64,000 bases of DNA, taken from the NCBI RefSeq assembly GCF_023699475.1, contig NZ_JALXFV010000005.1, positions 452,925-516,924 of the forward strand, written 5' to 3'. Both the position numbers and the translations under genes were made by a program. Origin of the DNA: Halomarina rubra (GTDB lineage: Archaea > Halobacteriota > Halobacteria > Halobacteriales > Haloarculaceae). Shown here piece by piece: positions 51,554 to 60,571 of this stretch. Position 1 is the first letter of the stretch. Every line of letters begins with the position of its first letter. Under the pieces are notes generated by a model, which saw only the letters and a list, made by a program, of their open reading frames with translations, searched no databases and was not told the origin of the DNA.

Positions 51554-51982
51554 ATGAACGCGGTAACCTACGTGAGACAGAACACGATTGCACTCAGACC
51601 GACCCTCGACTCGATGACTGGCGCGCGCTTGGCAGCCATCGCCCTCGCAACCATCACTGGCGGCGTGCATCTCTATCTCTACTGGACGCAGAGCTTCGTC
51701 CCGTTCTTACTCGCAGGAATCGGGTTCCTGACGATGGCGGCGCTCGTGCCGACCACGTTCGACCATCGACTGCTCTATCTGGGCGGGATTCCGTTCACGG
51801 CGATGCAGGTCGTCGCGTGGATTCAGTTGGGTATGCCCGACTTCCAACTCGGAGTGGCCGACAAGACGGTCCAGCTCCTGCTGATCTGCCTGCTCGGCTA
51901 CCTCTACGTGAGTGAGCGGCGCAACGAAGCCACAGCCCGTGTCGACGTCGAAACCCCCGAGCCGAAAGGTGCGATACGATGA
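51554..51982 (+). CDS. Small four-span membrane protein
   Basis: 142 residues, or 122 if the ATG at 51614 (MTGARLAAIALATITGG) is the true start. Four hydrophobic segments are clear, the first AAIALATITGGVHLYLYW, the last LLLICLLGYLYV. A cytoplasmic acidic tail follows. Its stop overlaps the ATG of the halocyanin gene (ATGA), which couples the two. No family function is recognised; the neighbour suggests electron transport or copper-related use. Confidence 0.7.
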   Translation: MNAVTYVRQNTIALRPTLDSMTGARLAAIALATITGGVHLYLYWTQSFVPFLLAGIGFLTMAALVPTTFDHRLLYLGGIPFTAMQVVAWIQLGMPDFQLGVADKTVQLLLICLLGYLYVSERRNEATARVDVETPEPKGAIR

Positions 51983-52572
51983 GCACCCACAGACGTGGGG
52001 TCCTGAAAGCACTCGCACTCGTGGCCGTTCTCGTGACGGCGATACTGGCTGGCTGTACGAGCGGCACGGCCGACGAAGGCGCTGCGGGACTACAGCTTCC
52101 GAACGAGCCGGACTACAAGGGCTACCTCGACAACACTGACAACTACGACTACACGCACGACATGCGTGGTCAGGAGGCGGTGACCATCGAGGTGGGGTCG
52201 AAAGGCAACATGGGCGACTACGGCTTCGGCCCCGCTGCGGTGGCGGTCTCACCGGGGACGACGGTGACGTGGGTGTGGACCGGCAGTGGCGGTACGCACA
52301 ACGTCGTCGCTGACGAAGGGACGTTCAACAGCGGCCCGCCCGTCGCTGAGAAAGGGACGACGTTCGAGTACACCTTCGACAAGCCGGGAGTCTACCGATA
52401 CGCCTGCGAACCGCACGAAGCGATGGGGATGAAGGGAGCGATATTCGTCACTCCGGATCAGTCTGGCGGCCCAAGTAGCGGCGCTGGTGCCGAGTCGGGC
52501 GATAGCTCCGGAAGCGAATCCATCGAGTACTCGGTGAACAGACACCTCGAACTCGGACACAGACTCGGGTGA
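51979..52572 (+). CDS. Halocyanin-type blue copper lipoprotein
   Basis: 197 residues. Signal with lipobox LAGCT near residue 25 gives a membrane-anchored lipoprotein. A plastocyanin-like domain spans residues 60-155: copper ligands are the His in GTHNVV and Cys, His and Met in YACEPHEAMGMKG. Halocyanins carry electrons between membrane complexes. A Ser/Gly linker and an odd basic end ESIEYSVNRHLELGHRLG follow; many relatives have a second domain or a membrane anchor here, so the end may be truncated. It converges on a BAT-type regulator. Confidence 0.9.
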   Translation: MSTHRRGVLKALALVAVLVTAILAGCTSGTADEGAAGLQLPNEPDYKGYLDNTDNYDYTHDMRGQEAVTIEVGSKGNMGDYGFGPAAVAVSPGTTVTWVWTGSGGTHNVVADEGTFNSGPPVAEKGTTFEYTFDKPGVYRYACEPHEAMGMKGAIFVTPDQSGGPSSGAGAESGDSSGSESIEYSVNRHLELGHRLG

Positions 52573-52628
52573 CCCCTCCGAGTTCAGAACACGATCCGCC
52601 AGCCGCGGGATGAGATGTTGTGCCGTAC

Positions 52629-54380
52629 TCACGGGCTATGGCCCGGAAGAGTCTCTTTGGCGGTATCGTCGAACACGACGTCGAAGCATTTCCGCTGGGC
52701 GATACGGAGGTGCTCGTTGAACGTCGGTGCAGAGACGCCGAGTTGGGTGGCGACCTCTTCGCCGGTGTTCTCACGTGGCCACTCGAACATCCCGGCGAGA
52801 TACGCCGTCTTCAGAGCGGTGTACTGTTTCTCCGTCAGTTCGCCCTCGACGGCAGAGCGAATCGACGAGCCCGTCGTGACCGACCGCTCGACAGTCCGTT
52901 GGGCGACGGGTTGGACGTTCGGGCAGTGCTCCTCGACGAGTTCGATGAGGGGCCGTTTGTCAGGCCCCGTGGGGAACTCTACGACGAACTGGAACGTGGT
53001 GTTCGCTATGGTTGCACCCGTAATCCGACCGCCGTGTGTCGCGATAGCGGCGAGGAAGTCGTCTCCGAGCGTCGTGACGAGTTCGAAGTTGTACACGTCG
53101 TTCCCAGAGTGGTTCAGATGGAGGAGGTCGACCAGCGGTGTCTGTTCGATGGCCGCTTGGAACTCCTCTCGTGCAATCCCGTAGATTTCCCCGAAGCTGA
53201 GCAGACCGTCGCTAGACTTGGTGAAATGATCGACGTCGACTCTCGCCTCGGACTCATTCGTGAGTGTGATGACCTCCTCAAGGACGCCGACGAGTTCGAA
53301 CTTGAACTCGAGAGCCATGTCACTGACCAGTGCCTCCTTGCGCTCGATAGCAGTGATAGCGTGTCCGATGACTTCGCCAAGTCGTGAGAGCGTCTCAACT
53401 GCGGACGTAGAGAACACACTATCAGACGCCGCATAGACGTTCAACACACCGTAGAGGAGCCCTTCGTGGATGATCGGTACCGACGCACTCGACCGGTAGG
53501 CTGGTGTCTCCCGCTCTGGATGCCACGGCTCGACTTTCGTGGTCCCGTTTCCGGAAACCGCCACTTGTACCGCCTGTGTCTGGACAGCGGTGCTGATCGA
53601 CTTCAGTGGGGAAGTCTCGTCGTCGGCTGTTATCTGGACGGGCGTGAGGTCGTTCAGGTCGATGCCGTCCGCTGCGAGTGGCGCGACTCGGTCCTGCGCG
53701 TGGTCGACGCCGCCAACCCACGCGAATCGAAACAGTTCGGAGTTGGCGAACTGCTCGCAGACAGCTCGTATGAGATCATCACGCGTCGAAGTCGTGATGA
53801 CGGCGTGCGTGACATCCTGGCCGATGCGATTGAGTCGGTTGAGGGTGTCGAGCTGTTCACGCCGACGGGCCCGCTCGCGCACCTGGCGGTTCCGCTCGGT
53901 TGCGTAGTGTATCGAGCGGACGAGAAGATCGCTCGTCACCTCACGTTTGACGAGGTAGTCCTGAGCGCCGTGTCGAACTGCAGTGAGTCCGATCTCCTCA
54001 TCGTCGAGTCCTGTGAGGACGATAACAGGTACGAACGCTGTCTCGTCGGTCACTGTAGCGAGTGTCTCCAACCCGGTGCTCTCGGGGAGATCGAGGTCGA
54101 GTAAGACGACATCGACAGTCCCCTCACGCACCCGGTCAAGCCCAGCGGTGAGTGTCTGTTCGTGAGAGAGCGTCACCCCGCCAGCTATCGAGTCGGCGGC
54201 CTCGACCCGTTGGAGAAGTGTCTCCACATCACGGAGCATCTCCTCGATGAGACGGGCGTCACCTGGGTTGTCCTCGATCAGCAGGACGTCGAGCGTCTCC
54301 TCGGCGTCACCAGTCACGGGGACCCACCCGAAGGTTGCCGGGCGCAGGAGGGAGCCTGAAGAGTGGCGATAGATAGACAC
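52629..54380 (-). CDS. BAT-type response regulator with GAF and HTH_10
   Basis: 583 residues from ATG 54380; a GTG at 54317 would put VTGDAEETLDVLLIEDNPGD at the start, like its relatives, and may be the true start. Receiver domain has the acidic pair in LLIEDN, phospho-Asp in VVLLDLDLPES and Lys in DYLVKREV, so it can be phosphorylated. A GAF domain follows (RDDLIRAVCEQFANSELFRF), then the bacterio-opsin-activator region and HTH_10 LTEKQYTALKTAYLAGMFEW. It probably receives a signal from the nearby kinase (58019) and acts as an activator. Terminates convergently 56 bases after halocyanin. Confidence 0.88.
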   Translation of the reverse strand: MSIYRHSSGSLLRPATFGWVPVTGDAEETLDVLLIEDNPGDARLIEEMLRDVETLLQRVEAADSIAGGVTLSHEQTLTAGLDRVREGTVDVVLLDLDLPESTGLETLATVTDETAFVPVIVLTGLDDEEIGLTAVRHGAQDYLVKREVTSDLLVRSIHYATERNRQVRERARRREQLDTLNRLNRIGQDVTHAVITTSTRDDLIRAVCEQFANSELFRFAWVGGVDHAQDRVAPLAADGIDLNDLTPVQITADDETSPLKSISTAVQTQAVQVAVSGNGTTKVEPWHPERETPAYRSSASVPIIHEGLLYGVLNVYAASDSVFSTSAVETLSRLGEVIGHAITAIERKEALVSDMALEFKFELVGVLEEVITLTNESEARVDVDHFTKSSDGLLSFGEIYGIAREEFQAAIEQTPLVDLLHLNHSGNDVYNFELVTTLGDDFLAAIATHGGRITGATIANTTFQFVVEFPTGPDKRPLIELVEEHCPNVQPVAQRTVERSVTTGSSIRSAVEGELTEKQYTALKTAYLAGMFEWPRENTGEEVATQLGVSAPTFNEHLRIAQRKCFDVVFDDTAKETLPGHSP

Positions 54381-54788
54381 AGGTCGACAGTCGCGGTAAC
54401 TGCCGGTATCACCGCCGCGTTCCCTGAACTACGGGGAGCACTCACCGGCAGTTGCGCACTGGTACCGACGAGTTCGGGATGATGCGTGACCGAGTGGAGT
54501 TCATCGTTCACCGACGAATTACACTCCATGATGACAGAGGCTCCTCGGGAGGGGAGAAAAGTGTCCCGGCCAATCGGTCACAGTTGGTCGTCTCCAATTG
54601 TTCGCTGGCCTCGGGGGAATATGTCGCGGCCGGACGTTCACTTGGGAGGTCGCTGTTGGTCGTGAGCCAGGAATCCGTTTCACGATGTGAACGTTCCTTA
54701 CTGGCAATCCGGCGATCAGGGACTCACCGGTCGGTGTTCGCATCGGCACTCCAGGGGAGAGAACGTTCCGAGAACCAGAGAGCAGTGT
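54381..54788. other. 408-base gene-free stretch
   Basis: Both strands lack an ORF of haloarchaeal composition. The part right of 54381 probably carries the promoter of the BAT gene at 52629-54380, but no clear TATA box is seen. The rest is not explained. Confidence 0.4.
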
Positions 54789-55106
54789 TCAATCGGCGAC
54801 CTGGGGAGGAGTCGACTGAGCCTCTTCAGTCGCGGTGGGCCTGGCGATGACCTCACCGTCGGAGTAGACGACGACGTCACACCCAGCCATCGAGAAGCGA
54901 ATCGTCGTGTTCGGCGAGGCGGGGATTCCGGGGGCCTGAATGAGCCGGTTCAGTGCATCCGGGTCGACGACTTCGTACATCGGCTCCATCTCCAGTGGGT
55001 CGACGCCGACCGCTTCGGAGACGGTGAGGACGACGGTCTCGGTGATCTTCCCCTGGCGGCAGACGTTCCTGACAGCGTTGGAGGGCTCGGTAGTCGTCGA
55101 TTGCAT
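54789..55106 (-). CDS. HalOD1 protein between two BAT regulators
   Basis: 105 residues. Core: ITETVVLTVSEAVGVDPLEM, MYEVVDPDALNRLIQA, IRFSMAGCDVVVYSDGEVIA, closely matching the HalOD1 consensus. It lies on the same strand between BAT genes 55436-57577 (upstream) and 52629-54380 (downstream), so it may be expressed with them. Acts as an unknown output or partner module. Confidence 0.85.
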   Translation of the reverse strand: MQSTTTEPSNAVRNVCRQGKITETVVLTVSEAVGVDPLEMEPMYEVVDPDALNRLIQAPGIPASPNTTIRFSMAGCDVVVYSDGEVIARPTATEEAQSTPPQVAD

Positions 55107-55435
55107 ACTCTCACAAAAGGAATACCATCCGATAGTTGCACCTCCAACTCACGTAGGACATCCGCGAAATCGACACTACATGTGTAGGTTTAGGAGTTGG
55201 TGACCCGAGAGACCGGCCGCTGCCTCGGAGGATAGAGAGACAGGGAGAACGCCCACGTCGACGGCCCCGCTCACCTCGCTCGTTACGTTCGCTCCTCGGG
55301 GACCGGAGACACCGCGCTACTGGTTCAGCCGAGGTAGTGAGAGTAGCACCAGCGCGTGGCTGAGCAGGGGGTCACCCCACCACCTCGTAGTGAAGGCGAG
55401 CAGCGTGGAGGGACGGACAGTGGTGGCTTGGCCAG
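55107..55435. other. 329-base stretch between BAT and HalOD1 genes
   Basis: No ORF of good composition is present. It probably contains the HalOD1 promoter close to 55130-55190, where the sequence is AT-richer (AATACCATCCGATAG near 55120). Nothing else is recognised. Confidence 0.35.
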
Positions 55436-57577
55436 CTACGCCGAGTCGCCGCTGAACAGCATCGCACAGAGTTTGCGTTCCGCAGCACGGAGGTGGCCGT
55501 TGAACGTCGGCTGTGTGATACTGAGCGATTCGGCGACCTCCTGACCGGTCCGGTCGCGGGGCCACTCGAAGTAGCCACTGTGGAACGCTGTCTTGAGTGC
55601 CTCCAGTTGCCGGTCTGTGAGTTGTTCGCTGAGTGCTGCGCCAAACGCTTGTTGTGAGTCGTTGTTCCGCTCTTTGTCCCGCCGTGCGATCAGGTCGGTG
55701 TCCGGATAGTGTTGCTCGAACCAGTTGACGAACGAGCGAACGTCCGTCGACTCCGGCAGTTCGACGACCACCTGTGCAGACGTGGCCGTGACGATAATCG
55801 ACCGCGCGATTGCGCCGTACTCGATGAGTTGTGACGGAATGCTCATCCCCGACATCGCTATGACGAACCGTGCCACGCAGTCCCCACCATCGCCGGTCGT
55901 ACTGATACACTCCAAGTGATCGACGCTCGGGATAGTCCCCGCGACGGCTTCGACCGACTCGGCAGCTGCCCCGTGGGCGGTGAAGAACAGACGGGTCGTC
56001 TCATCGGCCTGCGGCACGATGCCGTCGAAAGTGATCTCACAGTCGGTCTCGCGGGCCAGACGGCCGAGCAGGTCATCGGGCTCGTCGATCGCCAGTTCGA
56101 GTTCGACGACCGTGTCCGAGAGCAGTGCCTGCCGTGTCTGCACAGAGTTGATCGCGTTCGCGATGGTTTCACCCAACTCCTCGAACGTCTCTTTCGAGCG
56201 CTCGTCGAACCCGTCGGGCTCGGTCGTGTAGACGGTCAACACACCGTAGGAGAGATCACCGTACGAGAGCGGGACGCTGATGGCCGATCCGAAGTTGCGT
56301 GCCAGAGCGGCCTTTCGCCACGGTGCGCCGCGCAGGTCGGACGCGACGTTCGTGACGACCGTCGCCGCCTCGCTCGTCGCGGCTATCACCGACGGTGGCC
56401 CGGCGGCGTCTTCGGTCGTCAACGAGACGACGTCGAGATAGCCCTGGTCGTTGCCCGCCCACGTTCGCGGTCTGAGTCGCTCATCGACAACATCGCCGAT
56501 CCAGGCGAACGCAAAGCGGTCTTCCTGGGTCAGCCGTTCACAGACCGCCTGCTCAATGGCCTCGCGCGTCGTCGTCTGGACGAGTACCTGGTCGATCTCA
56601 CGGATGAGTTCGTTCGTGCGGTTGAGCGCTTCGAGTTGGCTGTTCCGCTCGGTCAACTCGCGTTCGTGCTCCCGAAGCGCCTCCTCGCGCTCGATACGGT
56701 CGAGTGTCGCCTCCGCGGTCGCCGCGAGGTTGTCGGCCAACATGACGGTCTGCTGGTCGAAACCCCCGGTCGTCTCCGAGACGATGGCGATGACGCCGTG
56801 GTTTCCGAGGGGTATCCAGAGCCCGCTTCGCACACTGGTCTCACGCAGAAGGCTGTAGTCGGTATCGAGAACGTCGTCGAGCGCAATCGTCTCGCCGGTG
56901 ACGAAGCTCTCCCACGTAGCTGTTGGCTCCTCGGAGCCGACTGCCCCGAGGTCGTCGACGAGGCTCCTGAGCTCATCAGTGGTCGCTGCAGGCCGAAGAA
57001 CGTTCGTCGAATCGTCGAACAGGAAGACCACGATGCCCGAGAGTTCGAGCACGTCGACCGCGGCATCGAGGACGAGACGGCTCGCTTCAGGCTTCGACTC
57101 TGCCTGGATGACGTCCCGACTCGCTCGGTGCAGTGCTGTCTGTGTCCGCTGGAAGTCCTTTCGCTCGATCGCGTGGCGAAGCGATCGCTGGAGCAGTGCG
57201 GGTGTCAACTCGTCTTTGATGAGGTACTCTTGCGCGCCCTGCTGGACGGCCTGGTCGCCAACACGCTCGTCGTTGTGGCCAGTCAGTACCACGATTGGAA
57301 TGTTCTGAGAGCGTTCACGGACGGTTTCGAGTGTGTCGATGCCGGTGCTCTCGGGCAGCCCGAGATCGAGTAACATCACGTCGAATGCATGCTCCTCGAG
57401 AGAGTCCAGTCCCTCTTCGAGACGAGAGGCATGTCTGATTCCCTGCGTCGCCGTTGCCTGCTGACCGGCTGGCCGCTGTGTTCGGGTGGTCGCCTCCGAA
57501 AGCATCTCTTCGATGAGGCGGACGTCCCCCGGGTTGTCCTCGATCAACAGCACGTCGAGTGCGTCGGCTGGCATCAC
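55436..57577 (-). CDS. BAT-type response regulator, two GAF domains
   Basis: 713 residues, starting MMPADALDVLLIEDNPGDVR. The receiver keeps all key residues: acidic pair in LIEDN, phospho-Asp in VMLLDLGLPES, Thr in VVLTG and Lys in YLIKDELT. Then a GAF domain (LVLDAAVDVLELSGIVVFLF), a second GAF (REAIEQAVCERLTQEDRFAF), the bacterio-opsin-activator domain, and HTH_10 LTDRQLEALKTAFHSGYFEW. Its ATG overlaps the upstream single-domain receiver gene by 4 bases. It is probably the DNA-binding output of the kinase operon. It differs clearly from the paralogue at 52629-54380 in having an additional GAF. Confidence 0.9.
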   Translation of the reverse strand: MMPADALDVLLIEDNPGDVRLIEEMLSEATTRTQRPAGQQATATQGIRHASRLEEGLDSLEEHAFDVMLLDLGLPESTGIDTLETVRERSQNIPIVVLTGHNDERVGDQAVQQGAQEYLIKDELTPALLQRSLRHAIERKDFQRTQTALHRASRDVIQAESKPEASRLVLDAAVDVLELSGIVVFLFDDSTNVLRPAATTDELRSLVDDLGAVGSEEPTATWESFVTGETIALDDVLDTDYSLLRETSVRSGLWIPLGNHGVIAIVSETTGGFDQQTVMLADNLAATAEATLDRIEREEALREHERELTERNSQLEALNRTNELIREIDQVLVQTTTREAIEQAVCERLTQEDRFAFAWIGDVVDERLRPRTWAGNDQGYLDVVSLTTEDAAGPPSVIAATSEAATVVTNVASDLRGAPWRKAALARNFGSAISVPLSYGDLSYGVLTVYTTEPDGFDERSKETFEELGETIANAINSVQTRQALLSDTVVELELAIDEPDDLLGRLARETDCEITFDGIVPQADETTRLFFTAHGAAAESVEAVAGTIPSVDHLECISTTGDGGDCVARFVIAMSGMSIPSQLIEYGAIARSIIVTATSAQVVVELPESTDVRSFVNWFEQHYPDTDLIARRDKERNNDSQQAFGAALSEQLTDRQLEALKTAFHSGYFEWPRDRTGQEVAESLSITQPTFNGHLRAAERKLCAMLFSGDSA

Positions 57578-58026
57578 TCCTCGTCGGTGGTTGGAAGTCG
57601 AACGACCGACAGCCAGAACTGTTGGAACGACTTGACGGTCTCGATGAACTCTCCCGGGTCGACCGGCTTCGTCAGATACGCGTTCGCCCGGAGTTCGTAC
57701 GATTTGACGACGTCCTCTTCGGCCTCCGAACTCGTCAGGATGATGACCGGGACGTTCGACAGTGGATGGTGATCGCGAATCTCTGCGAGCACCTCGTCAC
57801 CGTCTTTCCGGGGCAGGTTCAGATCGAGGAGGATGATGTCCGGCCGTGGGGCGTCTGCGTACTCACCATGCCGAAAGAGGAATTCGAGGGCCTCGACACC
57901 GTCCGTCGTGATGTGCAGCTCGTTACAGATCTGCGCTTCCCTGAACGCTTCCTGAGTGAGTCGCACGTCGCCGGGGTTGTCCTCGACGAGCAGGATGTCG
58001 ATCTCACGGCCAGCCGGATTATTCAT
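57574..58026 (-). CDS. Single-domain response regulator (Rcp1-like)
   Basis: 150 residues from ATG 58026. Entire protein is one receiver: IDILLVEDNPGDVRLTQEAF, phospho-Asp in DIILLDLNLPRKDGDEVL, Thr/Ser in VIILTSSEAEED, Lys in AYLTKPVDPGEF. The RKDG loop and the length fit the Rcp1 type seen beside PAS/phytochrome kinases. It overlaps the kinase gene by 8 bases and the BAT gene by 4, so it is locked into the operon as a relay or phosphate sink. Confidence 0.92.
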   Translation of the reverse strand: MNNPAGREIDILLVEDNPGDVRLTQEAFREAQICNELHITTDGVEALEFLFRHGEYADAPRPDIILLDLNLPRKDGDEVLAEIRDHHPLSNVPVIILTSSEAEEDVVKSYELRANAYLTKPVDPGEFIETVKSFQQFWLSVVRLPTTDEE

Positions 58027-60103
58027 CGCTCTCACCTGCTGCGGGAAGCGTGAATGTGAACGTTGAGCCCTCATCGGGTGTGGAGTCGACCCAAATCGCA
58101 CCGCCGTGGCGTTCGACGATTCGTTCACAGAGCGCGAGACCGATGCCCGTTCCCGGATGCTTGTCAGGTGGGTGGAGTCGCTGGAACACCTGAAACACCC
58201 GTTCAGTGTCGTCGGGGTCGATGCCGATGCCTTCGTCACGGACGGAGAGCTCCCACATCTCACCGGCTCGCTCGGCGCTGACCGTAATCTCTGGTGGGTC
58301 GTCGCCACTGTACGTGATTGCGTTGTCGAGCAGGTTCTGGAACACCTGCCGGACCTGGTTCCGGTCGCCTTCGACGCGCGGCAGCGACTCGATGGTGAGG
58401 TCGGTGTCGGTCTCCTCGATGCGCATCTGGAGGTCCGTGCGAACGTCGTCGGCGATGTCGTCGAGTTCGACGGGTTCGATGGGGTCACCACGGGTATCGA
58501 CGCGAGAGTACTTCAGGAGGCTCTCGATCATATCTCGCATCCGGTTCGCGCCGTCGACGGCGAACTCGAGGAACTCCTGACCGTCGTCGTCGAGTTCGTC
58601 AGCATACCGCCGCTCGATCAACTGGAGGTAGCTCGAGACCATCCGTAGTGGCTCTTGAAGGTCGTGTGAGGCAGCGTATGCGAACTGTTCGAGTCGTTCG
58701 TTGGACTCTTCGAGTTTCTGCTGGTAGCGCTTGCGCTCGGTGATGTCGTGGAAGTACACGGAGAGCCCCGACTCCGAGGGGTACGCGTTGAGTTCTATCC
58801 ACATCTCTAACTCCTCGACGTACAACTCCAGCGTGGTGGCCTCCTGCGTCTCCATGGCCGCGTGGAACCGTTCTTCTAACTCGCTGTTGGTAACGTCGGG
58901 GAACACCTCCCAGATCGACCGGCCGAGCAGTTCCTCTTCGCTCATCTGGAAGATCTCAGCCGCCCGGTCGTTGATGTGGGTGAACCGGCCCGCTTCGTCG
59001 AGCGCGTAGAAGGCATCGGAGATACGCCCGAACACCTCGCTCAGTTCGGTCTCGAGCTCGCTTTTGCGGCGTTTGAGTTGGCGTTCACGGCGTTTGAGTT
59101 CGGTGATGTCTTCACCGGCAGTGATGACACGCTCGAGGTCGCCATCCGCGTCGAACACCGGCGTAGCGTTGATTCGGAAATGCATCTCCTCCGTCTCGGG
59201 AGGGGAGATGATGAGTTCCTCGTTCAACACCCGCTCTCCAGTTGCCATGACGCGTGCAGCCGGTGTTTTCTCGGGAGGGACTGGCTCTCCGGATGGGTCG
59301 TACAACTCCCACTCCTCGGCGTTGTCCGGACTCTCGATGAACTCCTGCTCGGAGAGTCCGAGAGCCTCTTGAGCCCGTTGATTGGCCATCACTGTCTCAC
59401 CGTAGCTGTTCTGGACGGCGATGGCGACTGGCGCGGTCCGCAGCAGTTTCTCGGTCTGCTTCGACTCCTGAGCGAGTTCGCGTTCGTAGTCGCGTTGCTC
59501 GGTCTTGTCTCGGGTGACCTTCGTGAAGCCCCGGAGCGTCCCCTCATCGTCACGAATCGCCGTGATGACGACGTCCGCCCAGAACCGTGAGCCGTCGTTT
59601 CGAACCCGCCAGCCTTCGTCTTCGGCGCGGTGGTTCTCCCGTGCGATATCGAGGTTCTCTGTCGGAACCCCGTTTTCGACGTCTTCCTCGGTGTAGAACG
59701 TCGAGATATGCTGCCCGATAATTTCGTCTTCGGAGTAGCCTTTGATCCGTCGTGCACCCTCGTTCCAACTGGCGACGGTGCCGTCCGGGTTGAGCGTGAA
59801 GATAGCGTAGTCCTCGACTGCCCGGACGAACGCTCCGAACTCCTCGAGTTCGGAGTACTGGTCCGTTGGCGACTGCTCCGTGGCCGGCCGCCACCAGACG
59901 GTGGTCCCCGTGTCGAGTTGTTTGGTGTGTAGCTCACCGTTGTCTTCGAGTGCGACTAGGGTTTGTTTCGCGGTGTCAATTGGACACTCCAGTCGCGTCG
60001 CGAGTTCGGCGGCCGTCAGTGGCGTATGTGGCGTATCCAGGTTCGAGAACGCGCTTCGAACCTGCTCACGAAACGCGTCTGGCGTCGAGCCTGCAGCTCC
60101 CAT
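58019..60103 (-). CDS. PAS sensor histidine kinase with N-terminal winged helix
   Basis: 694 residues from ATG 60103 (nine codons longer if ATG 60130 is used). Order: a winged-helix-like unit (LTAAELATRLECPIDTAKQT, residues 20-75); PAS1 (YAIFTLNPDGTVASWNEGAR, with PAC RGFTKVTRDKTEQ); PAS2 (AIAVQNSYGETVMANQRAQE); PAS3 (DAFYALDEAGRFTHINDRAA); HisKA with FAYAASHDLQEPLRMVSS (phospho-His near residue 482); and HATPase (QVFQNLLDNAITYS, DEGIGIDP, GTGIGLALCERIV). No membrane span: a soluble kinase. The N-terminal winged helix is unusual and may link it to DNA. First gene of the kinase-receiver-BAT operon. Confidence 0.9.
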   Translation of the reverse strand: MGAAGSTPDAFREQVRSAFSNLDTPHTPLTAAELATRLECPIDTAKQTLVALEDNGELHTKQLDTGTTVWWRPATEQSPTDQYSELEEFGAFVRAVEDYAIFTLNPDGTVASWNEGARRIKGYSEDEIIGQHISTFYTEEDVENGVPTENLDIARENHRAEDEGWRVRNDGSRFWADVVITAIRDDEGTLRGFTKVTRDKTEQRDYERELAQESKQTEKLLRTAPVAIAVQNSYGETVMANQRAQEALGLSEQEFIESPDNAEEWELYDPSGEPVPPEKTPAARVMATGERVLNEELIISPPETEEMHFRINATPVFDADGDLERVITAGEDITELKRRERQLKRRKSELETELSEVFGRISDAFYALDEAGRFTHINDRAAEIFQMSEEELLGRSIWEVFPDVTNSELEERFHAAMETQEATTLELYVEELEMWIELNAYPSESGLSVYFHDITERKRYQQKLEESNERLEQFAYAASHDLQEPLRMVSSYLQLIERRYADELDDDGQEFLEFAVDGANRMRDMIESLLKYSRVDTRGDPIEPVELDDIADDVRTDLQMRIEETDTDLTIESLPRVEGDRNQVRQVFQNLLDNAITYSGDDPPEITVSAERAGEMWELSVRDEGIGIDPDDTERVFQVFQRLHPPDKHPGTGIGLALCERIVERHGGAIWVDSTPDEGSTFTFTLPAAGESDE

Positions 60104-60571
60104 GACCCAGCCATTGCAACGGAAAAACAAACGTTTAACTATTGACTAGATTGAAATTTTCAAACTATTGAGCAGCGAGCTGAATTGGGTGAAGAGTTGG
60201 TTCGTGTGTGTTGGTCGTCCCCTCGGTACCGACAGATAGCCACGAAGTGTCCTGTTACGGTTCTTCGGGAGCGTGTGCTCGAAGGCTGTCGTGAGCTCCG
60301 TCAGTGGAGCGACCTCTTCGTGCCTGGTTCATTCCCGTTGCGTCGACGCGACGTTTCGTGCGAGGCAGTTTCTGGAGCACGCGCTATGGAAGTCCCACCG
60401 CTCACAGTCCACCTCAGTTCCGTTCGTGGGCATAACGACGGTACTTCGACGTGGATTCCCCTCACTCCACTGCCAGAACTACCAGATTCGAATCGATTGC
60501 AGGTCGTATTGACATCCTCCTCCGCGTGAACGCGGAGGAATCCCACGGCACCGCACCGCTGGGTTGGGATA
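60104..60571. other. 468-base region: kinase promoter and transposon right end
   Basis: No gene. The left end, 60115-60175, is AT-rich (ACAAACGTTTAACTATTGAC within it) and should hold the leftward kinase promoter. The right part from about 60505 holds the right-end hairpin of the tnpB element. The middle holds nothing recognised. Confidence 0.5.
60518..60539 (-). repeat. Right-end hairpin of the full-length tnpB element
   Basis: TCCTCCGCG (60518-60526) pairs with CGCGGAGGA (60531-60539) around TGAA, 33 bases past the tnpB stop, and on the minus strand the stem is followed by GGATGTCAATACG. This is the form of the right end of IS200/IS605-type elements, and probably also the scaffold of the associated guide RNA. 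Confidence 0.65.

Noticed and set aside
60481-60500. GATTCGAATC considered as a tRNA T-arm
   Set aside because: No acceptor, D or anticodon arm can be folded around it; it is a simple palindrome.
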